The translations under genes and the position numbers were made by a program. Shown here piece by piece: positions 13,171-24,100 of a stretch of 64,000 nt of DNA. The stretch is taken from positions 3,224,001 through 3,288,000 of the forward strand of contig JAUEDM010000005.1 of the NCBI GenBank assembly GCA_033439685.1. Direction: 5' to 3'. The stretch is from Apodospora peruviana (Eukaryota > Ascomycota > Sordariomycetes > Sordariales > Lasiosphaeriaceae). The notes below the pieces were generated by a model, which worked only from the letters and a program-made list of their open reading frames with translations, had not been told where the DNA came from and did not search any database. Each line of letters opens with the position of its first letter. The first letter of the stretch is position 1.

Positions 13171-14064
13171 CTATTGCAGAATTACCTTCGACTTCCGCAC
13201 AAAATGCCGACCACACCGATGCGGATCACCCGGTTTGCTCATGTAGCAATACGGCTTTGCGCCTTCCCGCGCCGCCGGCCCAAACTTCTGCTTTATAGAG
13301 CAATATTCAGCCTCTTCACCCATCCACTCCTGGATATGCTTGTGCAGCTCGCAACGCGTGACGCCGCATTTCCGGCAGTATGCCTGTCCACGAATGCGCA
13401 GCTTCGACAGCGCATTCTTCTGCTTCTCTCCAAGCTTGTCGGGTGACGTCGCCATCACCGCCCCCGTGGCGTCCAGCCCAGAGGATGCCTTCAAGACGGC
13501 ACCGGCAAGGTGCCATGCCCATTCTAGTTCGTTTGGTCCATCGCGCCGTGTCGAGAGCGGTACCGTACCGCGCATACGGCGATGGATGGCGTAGAAGTGT
13601 CGGTTCGTCAAACCGAGACAGGTGCTGTCGATAGGATCAAGAAAGTCGAATATGGCAAAGTGCAGTTCTGCCGGGAGGTCCACCAACGATAGCCTTGACG
13701 AAGGCCTGTGGTGGTGAGGGAGCGGCTCCTGGTCTGTGACCGAATAGGAACGTCGGGGAGGTCCGAGAGCTGGTCGCCGTCTCGTTATTTGGTTCTCCAC
13801 GTTGGGCTTCGGCTGGCTAAGATCTGGCGTGGATCCGGTCAACTGTAGCAAGCCATTTTCGACGACTCGTGGCTGTTGCCGGAGGGTGTGGATGGTCACG
13901 ACCGAGGAAGGTTGCGGGAGGAGGTAGTTTTGATGGGTTTGAGAACGGCGTGGAGCGCGTTTTCCGCCCCGTAAGAGGCTCAACTCCTTGATTTTGTGCT
14001 CCTCTCTAGTAAAGACGGGTCCGGTAGCCTGAAGTGCTGAGGTGCTATATAGTACCTCGATCAT
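13171..14064 (-). CDS. F-box domain protein with Cys-rich C-terminus
   Basis: Single-exon gene for 297 residues. The N-terminal ~110 residues are basic and low in complexity. An F-box-like motif follows (SLVDLPAELHFAIFDFLDPI, then CLGLTNRHFYAIHRRM, about residues 125-170), which would bind Skp1 in an SCF ubiquitin ligase. The C-terminal part is rich in Cys and His: CRKCGVTRCELH, an EAEYC segment and CYMSKPGDPHRCGRH. This could be a substrate-binding or metal-binding region, but no named domain is recognised. F-box plus a Cys/His-rich C-terminus recurs in uncharacterised ascomycete proteins; substrate and function are unknown. The ATG at 14064 is the first in frame, and the start is not otherwise supported. 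Confidence 0.75.
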   Translation of the reverse strand: MIEVLYSTSALQATGPVFTREEHKIKELSLLRGGKRAPRRSQTHQNYLLPQPSSVVTIHTLRQQPRVVENGLLQLTGSTPDLSQPKPNVENQITRRRPALGPPRRSYSVTDQEPLPHHHRPSSRLSLVDLPAELHFAIFDFLDPIDSTCLGLTNRHFYAIHRRMRGTVPLSTRRDGPNELEWAWHLAGAVLKASSGLDATGAVMATSPDKLGEKQKNALSKLRIRGQAYCRKCGVTRCELHKHIQEWMGEEAEYCSIKQKFGPAAREGAKPYCYMSKPGDPHRCGRHFVRKSKVILQ

Positions 14065-17000
14065 CGTGACGGTTCTCGGTGAGCTGTAATGAGTAGTCCG
14101 CGTGGTCTTCTCTTGTAACGGGGAAGCGTATGTAAAGCCAAGGACACCACAGAAAACGACGGCTCTTGGTAGTATTGGTGTATCAGTTGGTCGTTGTACT
14201 ACACAATGCGTATGTAGATAATGTATGGTTTATCCTGCTGGCAAGGTGGGAGGTGGGAGAGGCGTTCGCAGACGTAGGGCCGAGCTTGGTTGTCTTATAT
14301 TGAGTAGCGTCAGGTACCGAGGCCGAAGGGTGGTGCACGTAGCGAATGACTGATCTCCCTCAATAGCAAGCTCATGAGGAGGAGAGCGGGGCAGAGTCGG
14401 GCTTGATATGGTCCTCAGAACAGGTGAGGCGGATGGAGGCGGAAGTGAATTGGGTGTTTGCGGAGAGGTGAATTGGGATGGAGGATTGGATGGATAAAGG
14501 CTTGGTGGGAACACGAGACCGGAGGTGCCGTTGATGTCCACTGATGTGCCTGTCCAGGCCTGGATCGGTCCTTGGGAGACTGGCAGGACCACGAATAGCA
14601 GGCCAAGACTGGGCAGACTTGGCCTAGGCCTGGGTGCGCGGGCTGGAAGGGTGAAGGGATGATCTGAGGGTTGTTTGGGCGAATGGGTGTGCTGTGGACC
14701 AAGACCAACCGGACCAAAAATTCCAGGCTTGGTGGGTGCTTCACAGGCAGTTCGCCATGTCCTTGGAGATGCTTGGGGAATTTCCTTCAAATCGGAGATG
14801 GAGCTAGGAGGCTGGTGGAAAAGATTGTCGGCACCCAAGCCCTCGCTCTTTACAGCTCAAGGCCCCCTTGCTCACTTTGCCCCCTCTCCCCACACTAGCG
14901 TTGTCACCTTTTCCGCACCTTCTGGCGGCCTGTTTCGCGGCCGGTGGAGGGGCAGGTGCAGACCATACAGGTCATGCAAAAGCTGTGAGGTGGTGGTGCC
15001 ATTTGTTGGATCCCTGGATCCGTCCAATGCCTTTCCATGCCGAACCGGTCACGGTTTGGCGACAGAAAATCCACCATCCATTGCTCGAGATGCCGCCGTT
15101 TTGCGTTGCGCAAACCTCTCCCTCGCCGGCCGTTGAGGCGTCAGCGTCGGCACTGGCGTGACTGGCTCTCGAACCATGCCGTGACCAATCAATATGTCAT
15201 CCGTCCTGTCTTTCGCATTGGATAGGCCAGCTTGGTCAGCTTGGCCAGATGTTTAACAGCTTTATCAACGACCTGACCATCAGGCTCCCACGCAGCGATT
15301 CCCATTTGTGACAAGCCAAGTGCCATCGCATTGCAGCGGGTCAACGCGGCAAGGATTTGACTGTGGGGATGGATCTGGCGCACTGCATATCATCCACCCC
15401 GCCTGTCAGGACTCCTTGACTTCGAATCTTCGAGTCAGAGTGGTCCATTTGAAGTCGAATGCGGGTATCGCTATCATACGGATTTGACTAACTCACATTT
15501 TACAGATCGCCTGAAACCCATCGCCACAGGCTCCGTCACCGCGAAATTGATCCCCAGAATAAGAGAATATATCGGGTTGATATGTCCAGCAACGTCGAAT
15601 GTCGGACGGATAGCGGTGCCGAACTCGCAGTTCTTCGGAGGTGCGGGAAAGAACATTGCCCATAGGTTCATGACAAAATAGATGAGTTTTTTTTAAATAA
15701 ATTTTTTTGGATACAGACTATAGGCGAGTCCCGATGGAGAACAAGAGCCCTTCGGTTGCCCGCGGGCATCTGAGAGAACAAAGGTGCCCCGCCGATCCTG
15801 CGTTACTTACACGCGCGGAAAGCTTGTGGCTGACAGCTTTCCGAATTCCGGTGGGCGTTCCGTTGCATCGAAGCTTTAATCCGAACACTAGACTTATTAG
15901 ACCTAGTTTGAGCCGCCATGTTGACTTGCAGCTGACGGCATTTCCCGGAGATCGAATTCTGGAGTGGCAGTCATTCTGGACACAATCATGACAAGCGACA
16001 GAAGCGATAGATCTGCAAATATCTTCCATTTCCATACCCTCTGAGACGAACTGCGCAGCTCCAAAGGTGGCCACAGACCTCTGTCACAGACACGTTCTGC
16101 AAAGGTAGCATCACATGGCCACGCATTGCATCGCCCGACGCCGGGCAGCCCTAAGTGGCCGTTGACAATCCCCGGCCAGGAATCCGACCTGTCCGGCCCG
16201 TCGGGAGGCGCCGTTGAGCCCAACGCTCCAACGTTCGCTCAGCCATCACGAGACCACTCCCGGTAAGGCTGGCTTCTAGCGGATTTAGACACCTACTTGT
16301 AGCTCGATATCAACCGATCTGGAAGGCCTACGGTCCGCGTAAAGCCCGGCATACCATAGTTCCCGAGTCACCAGTCAGACTAACCTGTCACTCTGTCAAC
16401 CCCGTTTCAACCACTCAATGGTGTGTCGAGATGCAGGAATCTAAGGGGGTTTGGGAAGCCCATGATTCCATATGTCGCACCTCCGTTGTTGTCTTAGCAA
16501 AACAGCCGCGAGGCGAATGGTCACGAGACCACCAACCGGTCAGAAATCGACCTCACTTCGCAAATACAAGCATACTTCCATACAGTGTAAAACATCACTC
16601 TTCACAAAAACCTAGAGGCGATGGACCGAGTCTTCCATGGTAATCAAACCATAGGATGGTAGACCGACACCAAAGATCCGTTCCTCAAGTATACCCGTAA
16701 TATAAGCCCAATCTGGCAAACGAACGCTCGTGGAACCTCCATCTCGACGGTCGCTCCATCTTCACGCACAGAGGCTTTCTCTCACACAGGAGGACCCGAC
16801 AATATACTGATGTCGGCCAAACTCCTCATTATCCTCCCTCAGACCACAGCCCATGATGACGCCAACAAATATAACAAATCATTGCAAACATCCTAGTAGT
16901 ATCATCAAAGATATCGAGACTCCGAAGCACGTGGCATCGTCCACTGACGCTCCCCCGGCCTCCACTCTCATGACAGCTGCTTCGAAAAATAAAAAACGCA

Positions 17001-17117
17001 CTTTGTATTCGAGAATACCGCTTGAACAGGAAAAGGAAAAAAAGAAAATGGGTTAATATGTGCCTTCTCTGCCTCTCTTAAACACACACATCTCCTCAAT
17101 ATTGTCCCCTACCCAAC
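14065..17117. other. Gene-poor region with a coding-like fragment
   Basis: I see no complete gene. A minus-strand Pro-rich frame (14230-14838) overlaps the presumed leader of the F-box gene and is probably non-coding. At 15474-15671 the minus strand encodes 65 residues of ordered-looking protein (for example TFDVAGHINPIYSLILGINF, then AVTEPVAMGF). It is followed by further frames at 15189-15383 that could be remnants or exons of an unrecognised gene. No family assignment is possible. Confidence 0.45.
15474..15671 (-). pseudogene. Possible gene fragment, unrecognised
   Basis: This 65-residue open frame has a balanced, protein-like composition with a hydrophobic segment (PIYSLILGINFAVTEPVAMGF), unlike the low-complexity shadow frames around it. 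A donor-like GTGAGT lies just after the GF residues. It may be an exon of a diverged or decayed gene; no continuing exons could be joined with confidence. Function is unknown, and it may simply be chance. Confidence 0.25.
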
Positions 17118-17852
17118 CTAAACAGCAATCCAGATGAGCATAATAACCACATCGAGCCCCTTGGCCTCGCCGTCAAACTTGAAGCTCCACATGCCGTCTG
17201 TCTTCTCGTTCCAGTACCCGCCCGTGGCGCTGTGCATACCGCGACGGCCCGCCTGTCCCTTCTTTGCCGCCGCCGCCGCCGCTCCCGAGTCCTCCTCCTT
17301 AACGCCCGTTGATGTGCTCGACGACTTGTTCAGCTGGGAGTTGGGCACGACGTGCTGCACGATGGTGCTGTTGATGGCGAACTTGTACTTCGCCCCACCC
17401 TCGGGCATGGCCTCGGACATGACCGCCTTGAGCATTTTTTGCTATAGAGTCAACACCTTCGGTAAGCATCTTCGAATACAAATGGATGAATAGATTGGTA
17501 GGTCTAAGTTGGTTGGTCGGTTGGAAAACGTACAATGATGGTCTGATTCCATTGCGCCGTCTTGGGATGGTCGTAGTACTCGGCGCTGGTTAGGGCGCTG
17601 TTGCAGGCCTATTTTTTTTTAAACAAACGTTTAATAGTGTTATCGCTTCCTTTCCTTCATCAAGAGGCCAAGGTATGGAGGGAATCGGGCGGTGAGGTGA
17701 CTTACATCGGTAGCGATCTGCTCCAGGCGTTTGAGAGGAAGCGGCTATATTATAGCGAACGGGTTTATTAGACACATATTCGGAAATGACTCTCTGATCG
17801 AGGTCGGCGGCATGCATGGCGCACTTACCGAGTTTGATATGGGTGCTTCCAT
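17118..17852 (-). CDS. Dynein light chain, Tctex-type
   Basis: Predicted accessory light chain of cytoplasmic dynein, which binds the intermediate chain and cargo in minus-end-directed microtubule transport. Four exons in coding order: 17852-17829, 17744-17706, 17608-17534, 17441-17118, all joining in phase 0, for about 152 residues. Family-typical segments are LEQIATDACNSAL, AQWNQTIIQKMLK, KYKFAINSTIVQHV and the C-terminal GLDVVIMLIWIAV beta strand. Compared with ~110-residue animal Tctex1 proteins there is an insertion of about 35 residues (Ser/Thr, six alanines, Lys/Gly-rich) between the VVPN strand and the HSATGGYWNEKTDGMW segment. Such an insertion is known in ascomycete orthologues. The first exon codes only eight residues; the ATG at 17852 is the only good start. 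It is divergently transcribed from VTC1. Confidence 0.9.
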
Positions 17853-18951
17853 TATGAAATTTCGTGGTGATTTTTCTTCTTTCTTTTCTGATAGATAAAT
17901 CGTGGAATGTCTGGTCGCGTGGATGTGTGTCCAAAGAAAGACGATTTGATGCTTTGTTTATTTGTTGCGGCGGGCATGCAAACAGTGGCGGATGGACGAG
18001 GCTAAGACTTGGCGGGGCGACGGGGCCAGTCAGTCAGTCGGGTGTAACGCTAAGATTGGAGATTCGGAGACTCGAGACAGGTTTCCGTAGCCTTGCGGTT
18101 TTCTAGGATACAAAAAAAGACCCAGAATCTCTTCCTGGTTTGTTCAAAGATCCCTGAAGAAAGGGAGATAAACATGCGATATATCCTACAATATCGCATC
18201 TTTCTATTTCGCAAAACCTTCAATTCCGGGATCGAATGCGCTGCCTGCCCGGCTCTTCACGACAGCTGCCAGAAGCTGGCGATTGCCACCGGCTCCAAAA
18301 ATGAAAATGTTTGCGGGGCAGTCAGCTGACAGTCTCTCTATCACCAGCTGCAGGCAAGCCTCGCCAGCTGCTGGAGCTTTGGAGATTAGACGTCATTGTA
18401 CGTACCTTACCTTACCTCATCTAAGCGCATTCTTCAGCCAGTCAAAGCTTCGATGGAGCCCACGTGGGCCCATCCAGTCCGGAATCTGTGCACGCGTGCA
18501 TCGAGGTCTTTCTCGTGCACGACGGAGCGCTCTCATTGATCAATTGATGGGGGGAGGGGAAGGGTAGCTTTGATTCATTACCAGGCCAGTACGGAGTACG
18601 TAGAGTAGCCATGAAGCAAAGGTGGTTGATGGAAGCTCTTTTCTGCATAACATAGAAATCACTAAAGCTTCAGCTTGTTGTCGTGGCAGTTGGACGAGAA
18701 ACAGCGCGCTGGAGCTCCCTCTCCTTGTTTATGCGTTTGTTAGTCTTTTTCGCTCCACCGTGCTCTCAGCAGGCTTTATCAGACGAAAGGGTTCCCATTG
18801 CCACCTCTCCAACAATCCAAGAGCAGAAAGCCTCAACTCGATTTCTCGAACGTTGTTAGGTTTCTCAATTCTTGGAACTAGAAAACCCAAAAATCATCCG
18901 CACGCTGTTACGCGTCCGACCAAATCACACAAACATACACACATTCCAGCC
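17853..18951. promoter_or_regulatory. Divergent promoter region, dynein light chain / VTC1
   Basis: 1.1 kb separates the two divergent start codons. No ORF here is convincing. The interesting part is 18458-18522, with three perfect palindromes annotated separately. A TACGGAGTACGTA motif at 18590-18602 belongs to a motif recurring across this window. The last 200 bp are the probable VTC1 leader. Confidence 0.6.
18458..18522. promoter_or_regulatory. Palindrome cluster with PHO-type E-box upstream of VTC1
   Basis: Three perfect palindromes occur in 65 bp: GCCCACGTGGGC (18458-18469), TGCACGCGTGCA (18489-18500) and TCGTGCACGA (18513-18522). The first contains CACGTGGG, the high-affinity site of the bHLH phosphate regulators Pho4 (yeast) and NUC-1 (Neurospora). 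It lies about 490 bp before the start of VTC1, a PHO-regulon gene in yeast. Binding is inferred from motif and gene identity, not shown. Confidence 0.5.
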
Positions 18952-19404
18952 ATGTCCAGTCAACCGTTACTACAGACGGCGCCAGGTAGGTTTGCCATTC
19001 TCCCCCCTCCCAAAAACAAATCGTCATAACCGCTAACCTGACGAAAACAAATAGGCAAGCGCATCGCGCTCCCGACCCGCGTCGAGCCCAAAGTCTTCTT
19101 CGCCAACGAGCGCACCTTCCTCTCATGGCTCAACTTCACCGTCATCCTCGGCGCGCTCGCCATCGGCATGCTCAACTTTGGTGACCGGCCCGCCTTCATC
19201 TCGGCCTTCTTCTTCACCGCCGTCGCCATGGCCGCCATGGTATACGCGCTGATAACGTATCACTGGCGCGCCAAGTCGATACGCATGCGCGGGCAGGCGG
19301 GCTTCGACGACCGCTTCGGTCCCACCGCCCTGGCCATTATTCTGCTCGTGGCTGTCGTGGTCAACTTTGTGCTGAGGATCACGTACGCTGCGCAGCAGCC
19401 TTAA
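18952..19404 (+). CDS. VTC1: Vacuolar transporter chaperone 1 (polyphosphate polymerase subunit)
   Basis: Small membrane subunit of the vacuolar transporter chaperone complex, which makes polyphosphate from ATP and moves it into the vacuole. Two exons (18952-18985, 19055-19404) give 127 residues, the usual VTC1 length. The protein is a short tail, MSSQPLLQTAPG, then KRIALPTRVEPKVFFANERT, followed by three transmembrane helices (VTC1/DUF202 domain): LSWLNFTVILGALAIGMLNF, FISAFFFTAVAMAAMVYALI and ALAIILLVAVVVNFVL. The conserved FANERTFL-W signature before the first helix supports the call. Members with SPX and catalytic cores (VTC2-4 type) are not in this window, but an SPX protein with its own C-terminal helices is at 48342. 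A PHO-type E-box lies upstream. Confidence 0.95.
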
Positions 19405-19493
19405 GACGAAATGGAATGGGTACACACGAACGAGTCCCGAGAGAGAGCGATGGCTCCCCCGATATGCGAATATACATACATACAAACGGATAG

Positions 19494-19549
<56 letters not shown>

Positions 19550-20283
19550 CATTTTTATGAGGATAACGAAGAGGAGATAGGTAGAAGGCAGGGAGACTGT
19601 AACATTAGTATCCCGAGCACCCAGTGGCTGCTGTTTGGAAAGCTGGCCGGGTGCGTTTTCGAGTATATATTGCATACACGGTACGTTCAGTTGGCATATG
19701 AATATGGCTGCATGGCTATTCACGTTAGGATTTTGGGTTCCAGGGGTGGAAGTGGAAGAGTGTCATTGCGTTTGGCTTTGTTGTGTCTGTTGTTCAGTTT
19801 GGATATGAGGACATAATCTCAGCAATGTGTCCGCCCCGAGGGGTCTCTATCTCTGGACCTGAGAGAGTTACGGGTGTATATAGGATAGCACAAAGCGACA
19901 TGTTTACCTGTGGTCGCTGCCAGTGATACGTGGATATCTGCAGTGGGTGCGTATACGAGGTACTGACCAAAGGTAGTAGTCTCCCACTTCGAATGGATCT
20001 GATGTTGTCACCAATGTGGTCGTATGCACCTGGAAGACAAGAATATGACACTAAAACTGGGGGGTATCCAACCTAAAAACACTGTACTCCGTGGACTCCG
20101 TTTTGGTCCAGACCAATCCCTGTATGCCGGTGTTCCCTTCTAGGCTGTCCGTCTAAACCCCTTTATGCCCAAATATAAAGTCGTTGTTCCCGTCAAACAT
20201 GCCCTTCCAAGTTCCACCGCCATTTTATTCTCCCTGCCACAACACCGGACCCGATGTATGTGTGTATGTGTGTGCATACCATG
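19405..20283. other. Convergent intergenic region (VTC1 / Alba gene)
   Basis: This stretch separates two stop codons and holds 3' flanks only. It contains the long AC/TA dinucleotide repeat at 19494-19548 and a TACTCCGTGGACTCCG element at 20085-20100. I see no gene in it. Confidence 0.6.
19494..19548. repeat. Compound (AC)n(AT)n microsatellite
   Basis: About 19 bp of AC repeats pass directly into about 36 bp of pure TA repeats, 90 bp past the VTC1 stop codon and probably in its 3' UTR or just beyond. Such tracts are length-variable, and pure TA can extrude as a cruciform or hairpin. Confidence 0.95.
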
Positions 20284-20614
20284 CTAGCGTACCAAACCCA
20301 TCTTCTTCTGCTGAAGGTATTCTATGTGACCCTCGTTCGTCTGAAGTGCAATGTTGGGCAGAGATTTCAGCTCGTCCAGCGGGACTCTCGAGAGGAAAAC
20401 GACCATGACGGGCGTAGTTCTGACTTCGAATGGATCAGTGGCTTGTTCGTGGATAGTAGGTGGCGGCGGTAGCACCGCTGCCGTCACGGATGTCTCGAAG
20501 TAGTCGTCCTCGTCATCGTCCTCATCGTTGTAATTCTTGTTGTCAGGTTTGCCGTCAAACGCCATGAATGTATCCTCGACTACCGAGTAGTCATTACTGT
20601 TCGCCGCTCCCGGA

Positions 20615-20696
<82 letters not shown>

Positions 20697-21177
20697 GCTG
20701 TTGCTGCTGCTGCTGCGTATTGCCCTCCATCTCGCTCAGCACATTGTACTGAAACCACTTCTGCTCGCTCTCGCCAATGCGTCGACGGACCACTTCCGCG
20801 ACAGTGATGAGCTTGGACGTGGCGGTAGACTTCGCAGTGAGGAGCACCACACCCGGCAACACAGACTTGTCCCACCAATTGAATCGCGAGAGGTGTTCCA
20901 GTGCCTTGGTGACGTGGTTTCCAATCTTCGTCGACGGCATCACAGACATGGGCTTGACTTCAAATTTCGGTCTTAGTATGGCGATGAATGGTCGGTAGGG
21001 CTCGAGAGAGGATGTCGATGGCGATGGTGAAGCTGACACGGCGGGAGGAGCGGGGCTATCGCTGCCCGCGACGCGTTGTTTCTTGGGTTTGGGATCATGG
21101 GCGCCGCTGCTGACGTATTTGCGTTTCGCAAAGCTTCCTGGAGCCTCAATGCGTGCATCGCGGCCGGGTGCACCCAT
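20284..21177 (-). CDS. Alba-domain nucleic-acid-binding protein with polyQ tract
   Basis: About 297 residues in one exon from the ATG at 21177. The frame is open upstream to 21300 but has no ATG there, so a 5' exon is possible. The Alba core is visible: FEVKPMSVMPSTKIGNHVTK, ALEHLSRFNWWDKSVLPGVV, LLTAKSTATSKLITVAEVVR, then RRRIGESEQKWFQYNVL. Alba proteins bind RNA or DNA; the eukaryotic Rpp20/Pop7 and Rpp25/Pop6 branch belongs to RNase P/MRP. After the first part of the domain comes an uninterrupted run of 33 Gln (20715-20617), then an acidic Asp/Glu stretch, and finally VMVVFLSRVPLDEL, probably the last strands of the domain. The polyQ and acid loop therefore interrupt the fold. The N-terminus is basic (KPKKQR), a possible nuclear signal. 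RNase P subunit versus stand-alone Alba cannot be decided here. Confidence 0.8.
20617..20715 (-). repeat. CAA/CAG trinucleotide repeat encoding 33 glutamines
   Basis: The 99 bp code for 33 consecutive Gln within the Alba gene. On the coding strand there are five CAG codons, all among the first six, and 28 CAA. The long pure CAA block suggests recent expansion and length polymorphism. Confidence 0.97.
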
Positions 21178-24100
21178 GATGCGAATACTGGCGAACGCTG
21201 GCGGCTCGAAGGTGTCGTACGAGATGCAACTTTGCGCAGTGTTGCTGTTGATGGGTTCGGATATCGGCGAGCAGGGTATCGGCGCTCGATGACCACTCAA
21301 AATTAAGACCCATGTCGGGTTTGGTGGAGAATAATGTGGGGTAAGCCTTACGATTACTATCGATAAGAGATTCGGTAGGCGCTCAAGTTCAAGAACGGGG
21401 CAGGCAAAACATCTGGTTTCGTGAGTGGTTGGTCTGTAGGAATTTGGTTATTATACAGGTGTTTAGTACATACCAATAATGATGCGTAATACAATTTCAT
21501 CCCGGTGTTGAAACACTCTAAAAGAGCATTGAGCTGAACGAGAGACCTTGGATGATATCATGATCCGGATATCTACGGAGTCCGGAACACTGGGGACCAT
21601 TCCACAATCCGCAGCTTTTAGAATCTGTAGGTACCTGATGTTTTAGGCTCCATTGTGAACCTTATTCAAACTTCGGAAAAGAGTAAGTATCTGGTATTTC
21701 TCAATAATGAACTATGGCAACAACCGGCTTGTCGCCCTCACTGTGCTTCGAGATTGACGTGTTGACGCCAAGTCGCTCGTGGGTTCTCCACCTGTTAAAG
21801 TTTTGTGAACAGCATGATGAAAACCTAGGTGCTACTTTCGATGAATCTCGATCTTCCAAGTTGAAAGTGAAGATAGCTCTGGTAGACAGAATTACAAGGT
21901 AGATAATCGAGAAATACTGCAAGTTATGGATACCAGTTTGAGTTACCCTGATGTCGCACGAATCTGACACCAGCTCTCGACCATGAAACGTCCCGACAGG
22001 CCTTTTCGGACATACTATGTAAGGCAGATGGATTATTTGCCTAGATGAGTGCCACAGCTATCTCGCTGTCTCGGCTTCATGTTGTATACCTCTAGTAGCT
22101 TCATATAACGCAGATATCTGTGGATGAAGGTCCATTTATAGCATCTTTCGTGATGTGCCATCTGTTGATGGAAATCTTCGTTCAGATCGAGCTTCGTGAG
22201 CTTCGGACCAATGGAATCGGACCTGTCTTATGCAGGTTTTACATGATGGACGACCACAGCTTTATGGCTCGTGCTTTTACGAAACAAGTGGGGTTTAGCT
22301 TGTCATTTGTCGGGACGCAGATGCATGATCTCCGTCTTCTTGCATCTTCTTGGAAAACAAGAGAGACAAGCTGTACAGTAATCCATTCACGTTACGCCTA
22401 CCATGCTGTGCTCAACATGAGGTGCTGTAGGTAAGGCATTCAGTATATCGGAGGTTGAAGGTCCTCCTCCGGGTGTTGATTCTGAAGGCAGGTAGAAAGT
22501 TTGGTGATTCTCATAATGCCAGCACAGTAATGCACCTGTTTTCTAAATGACGGCCTGTGCTTCCCGTCGGAAAAGTCCCAGTCGTTATTGGCAAGGATGG
22601 CGGTGTTAGCGAGTGACATTTTGTTGGCAATGAAACAAGTCACGATTGTTACGCTTGATGCCCCGCTGACCACCAAACAGGTTTAATCACCCGTGTTCCT
22701 TCCATCGTATCGGCGTACCAGTCTATCACATGGTGATATCTCGCATCTCTGAAACCTGATCTCTTTTTAAGTTGGGCTGGGCCGCTGAGTTGCCGACCTT
22801 CTTCAATACGGCACTCTGGCAGTACATATACCATGCGATGTGAAGAGACCAACTGCTGATTCGAGGATATGAGGAGCTTACTGGATCGCATTCGTTCATG
22901 AGTCTTATGTTGTAGCTAGAAGTGTTGGGAGAACACCTGTGGCAGTTGGACTGATCTGCACGATAAGATGATTGGGGGAAACCATTGTTCACATCGGGAC
23001 TGTACCTCACAGTGCCTCATGTTGCATCATGCAAATTTGGAACAGACGGGGAGGGAGTCAACAGACTTGGTACCTCGATACCACGCAACCACAACCTTCG
23101 ACCAAGCGCCTAGCAACAAGCCGTCACTGATGATGGTCGGCCGCGTCGCACTCCGCCGTAGCGGTGCATCGAACCCACCCCAACTCGCCCGAGAGTGTTC
23201 TTTTTCCATCCGCTTCTTTTTTCGATAGGCAGTTTGCCAGTGTGAGTGGTGCCCTTTGGCCGTGGTGAGCACGAGCACCGCGCAGTGATTGCCTCGCCAG
23301 GCCCCCAGCTTCTGCTCGTATCGTCGCACCACCACTCTTTCCCTGGCCCAGTCCAGTCTTTATTGTCCGATGCGCAGGGCTTCACGATAATGGTAATTAA
23401 TTGATTGATGAGAATGAGCTCCTGCCAATCTCGCTCCCATCGCACCTTATTGCACACCGGTCGTAGTAGTGAAGTGCACGCGTTATCAAGTCATTATTAC
23501 GCTTGCATTCAGTTATATTCGCAGTTTCGAGCATGCGATCCTTCTAGTCTCGGTCTGCCGTGGGTCGCGAAGGATAATCAAATCAAGCAAACAGTCGAGC
23601 AACGAGCTGCACAGTAAGACAGTCCTCAGTCCTCTCCACTCCTCCACTCTTCCCCTCTGGCCCCTTGCCGCCCCACTCATCACCCAATCACCCAGAGTTT
23701 CTCTCCCCTCGCTCCCTCCCCGGTCATAGCTGGGCCACTCGCCCGCCCCCCTGTCCCCTTGCATTTTTGCCTCTAAACAATTTCCCTTTCCTGCGTTGCG
23801 TCTGTTGCGTCTCCCCTTTACAACCCGCGTGACAGCGAGTGAGCGCCCATCCACCCCCCCCGAACTTCAATCATTTCACAACCAACACCAGCAGAAAGCG
23901 AGCAAACCCACGAAAAACAACAGCGGCTGCGCGACCAAACCTTCTTGTTCTTCCTCTTCTTCCTTTCGCGCGCTCATTTCGCTTTTGTTTAACAACTCCT
24001 CTTTGACGTAGTCGAGGCTTTAACTAGCTTTCGCGCATCTTTGACGTCGATATCCACCAGCGCGACTGTTGCGCCAGCCTCTCCTGACTCGGGGTCCTGG

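Noticed and set aside
14230..14838. 202-codon Pro/Ser-rich minus-strand frame
   Set aside because: Low complexity, no homology features, sits in the probable leader of the F-box gene; no splice join to it is evident.
20568..20976. Poly-Val and poly-Leu frames and a poly-Thr frame at the GTT repeat
   Set aside because: Other readings of the same trinucleotide repeat that encodes polyQ in the Alba gene; flanking sequence supports only the Gln frame.
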